Of a DNA stretch of 6,462 bases, positions 5,594 through 6,462 are shown one piece after another. The notes under the pieces were generated by a model that saw nothing but the letters and a program-made list of their open reading frames with translations, had not been told where the DNA came from and ran no database searches. How positions within the stretch are numbered: the first letter of the stretch is position 1; every line of letters begins with the position of its first letter. The translations under genes were made by a program, and so were the position numbers. The stretch comes from Gammaproteobacteria bacterium (GTDB taxonomy: Bacteria; Pseudomonadota; Gammaproteobacteria; UBA9339), in the NCBI GenBank assembly GCA_018814965.1, contig JAHIYS010000108.1, positions 1 to 6,462 on the forward strand, in the 5' to 3' direction.

Positions 5594-5611
5594 TGAATTA
5601 GAGAAAAACCC

Positions 5612-6462
5612 ATGGAACAAATTAGTCTTACAACTGCCAATATTGAAAATCAACCGTTAAAAACGTTCGCTGAAAAAGCCTATCTCGATTATTCGATGTA
5701 TGTCATTTTAGATAGAGCCTTACCCCATATCGGTGATGGCCTAAAACCGGTACAACGCCGCATTGTATATGCAATGTCAGAGCTGGGATTAAAAAATACT
5801 GCAAAATTTAAAAAATCAGCACGTACTGTTGGTGATGTTTTAGGTAAATACCACCCTCATGGTGATTCTGCTTGCTATGAAGCAATGGTTTTAATGGCTC
5901 AATCCTTTTCCTACCGCTACCCTCTTATTGACGGACAAGGCAACTGGGGATCTATTGACGACCCCAAATCTTTCGCCGCAATGCGTTATACAGAATCACG
6001 CCTATCACCATATGCACAAACATTACTCCAAGAACTAGAGCAAGGAACCGTGGAATGGTCACCCAATTTTGATGGCACTCTAGAAGAACCAAAAATGTTA
6101 CCTGCTCGCCTGCCAAATGTTCTTTTAAATGGCGCCACGGGTATTGCTGTAGGCATGGCAACAGATATCCCTCCCCATAATTTACGCGAAGTAACAACAG
6201 CATGTATCCATTTGCTTGAAAAGCCAGGCGCCACCCTTACAGATATTTGTGAATATATCAAAGGGCCAGATTTTCCAACCGGAGCCGAAATTATCACTAA
6301 AGCAGAAGATATTTTGGAAATATACCGCACAGGAAATGGCATGATTAAAATGCGTGCCACATATACTAAAGAGGATGACTCAATTGTAATCACTGCTTTA
6401 CCTCATCAAATTTCAGGATCTAAAATCCAAGAACAAATTGCCGCGCAAATGCAGGCTAAAAA
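5612..6462 (+). CDS. parC: ParC, DNA topoisomerase IV subunit A (N-terminal 283 residues, cut by window edge)
   Basis: ParC is the DNA-cleaving subunit of topoisomerase IV. With ParE it decatenates daughter chromosomes and relaxes supercoils. The frame runs off the window after 283 codons of an expected 740 or so. Visible are the dimer/DNA-gate start KTFAEKAYLDYSMYVILDRAL (17-37), the winged-helix recognition segment with ARTVGDVLGKYHPHGDSACYE (70-90) and the catalytic tyrosine in AAMRYTESR (Tyr126, E. coli Tyr120). LPARLPNVLLNGATGIAVGMATDIPPHNLREV also follows. It is ParC rather than GyrA because FKKSARTVGDVLGKYHPHGDSACYE and WSPNFDGTLEEPKMLPARLPN follow the ParC pattern. The quinolone-determining positions are the sensitive type: Ser86 and Glu90 (E. 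coli Ser80 and Glu84). The start at 5612 gives six residues more than E. coli. parE is not adjacent upstream. Confidence 0.95.
   Translation, partial: MEQISLTTANIENQPLKTFAEKAYLDYSMYVILDRALPHIGDGLKPVQRRIVYAMSELGLKNTAKFKKSARTVGDVLGKYHPHGDSACYEAMVLMAQSFSYRYPLIDGQGNWGSIDDPKSFAAMRYTESRLSPYAQTLLQELEQGTVEWSPNFDGTLEEPKMLPARLPNVLLNGATGIAVGMATDIPPHNLREVTTACIHLLEKPGATLTDICEYIKGPDFPTGAEIITKAEDILEIYRTGNGMIKMRATYTKEDDSIVITALPHQISGSKIQEQIAAQMQAK

Larger units (their letters stand above)
5381..5611. other. rlmL-parC divergent intergenic region
   Basis: This 231-bp non-coding AT-rich spacer lies between two divergent genes. It contains one candidate promoter for each side (5400-5428 minus, 5566-5593 plus). 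Apart from a short AAGGTT/AACCTT inverted pair (about 5436-5441 and 5504-5509) I see no operator-like palindrome, repeat or small gene. None of the repeat families found around fosX occurs here. Confidence 0.6.

Noticed and set aside
5952..6393. Two overlapping minus-strand frames opposite parC
   Set aside because: They are shadows of the highly conserved parC coding sequence, with no ribosome site or family resemblance.
5612..6462. GyrA as an alternative identity for the topoisomerase subunit
   Set aside because: The GDSACYE recognition segment and the FDGTLEEPKMLPARLPN stretch fit ParC better than GyrA (GDSAVYD).

Overview
This is a stretch of bacterial chromosome, AT-rich, and the proteins read as gammaproteobacterial: FtsZ, FtsA, class II fumarase, RlmL and ParC all follow the E. 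coli-type sequences closely from memory. The low GC content, the dispersed palindromic repeats, a broken cell-division gene order and a FosX-type gene would suit a host-associated or Legionella/Coxiella-like lineage. That placement is inference; the sequence does not name the organism.

Layout. Positions 1-1608 (minus strand) hold the end of the division cluster: ftsA, a 128-bp gap, then the first 80 codons of ftsZ. A 227-bp divergent spacer separates ftsA from fumC (1836-3254, plus). Next come fosX (3307-3720, minus), a 457-bp non-coding block packed with inverted repeats (3721-4177), and rlmL (4178-5380, minus). A second divergent spacer (5381-5611) leads to parC (5612 to the window end, plus, truncated).

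The genes belong to unrelated core processes: septum assembly (FtsA/FtsZ), the TCA cycle (FumC), 23S rRNA modification (RlmL) and chromosome decatenation (ParC). FosX, a probable fosfomycin hydrolase, is the only accessory-type gene. They do not form one operon or pathway; only ftsA-ftsZ is a functional pair.

The most interesting material is the repeats. One family, with ends GTCATTGCGA and GCAATC, occurs three times. One single-arm copy forms the last 14 codons and the stop codon of fumC. Two inverted-repeat copies lie between fosX and rlmL, so fosX is bracketed by the family. A different, roughly 107-bp inverted repeat with TIR-like ends (ATATCAGGTG/CACCTGATAT) sits just after rlmL. I found no CRISPR array, tRNA, rRNA, transposase, phage gene or other clearly new multi-gene system.
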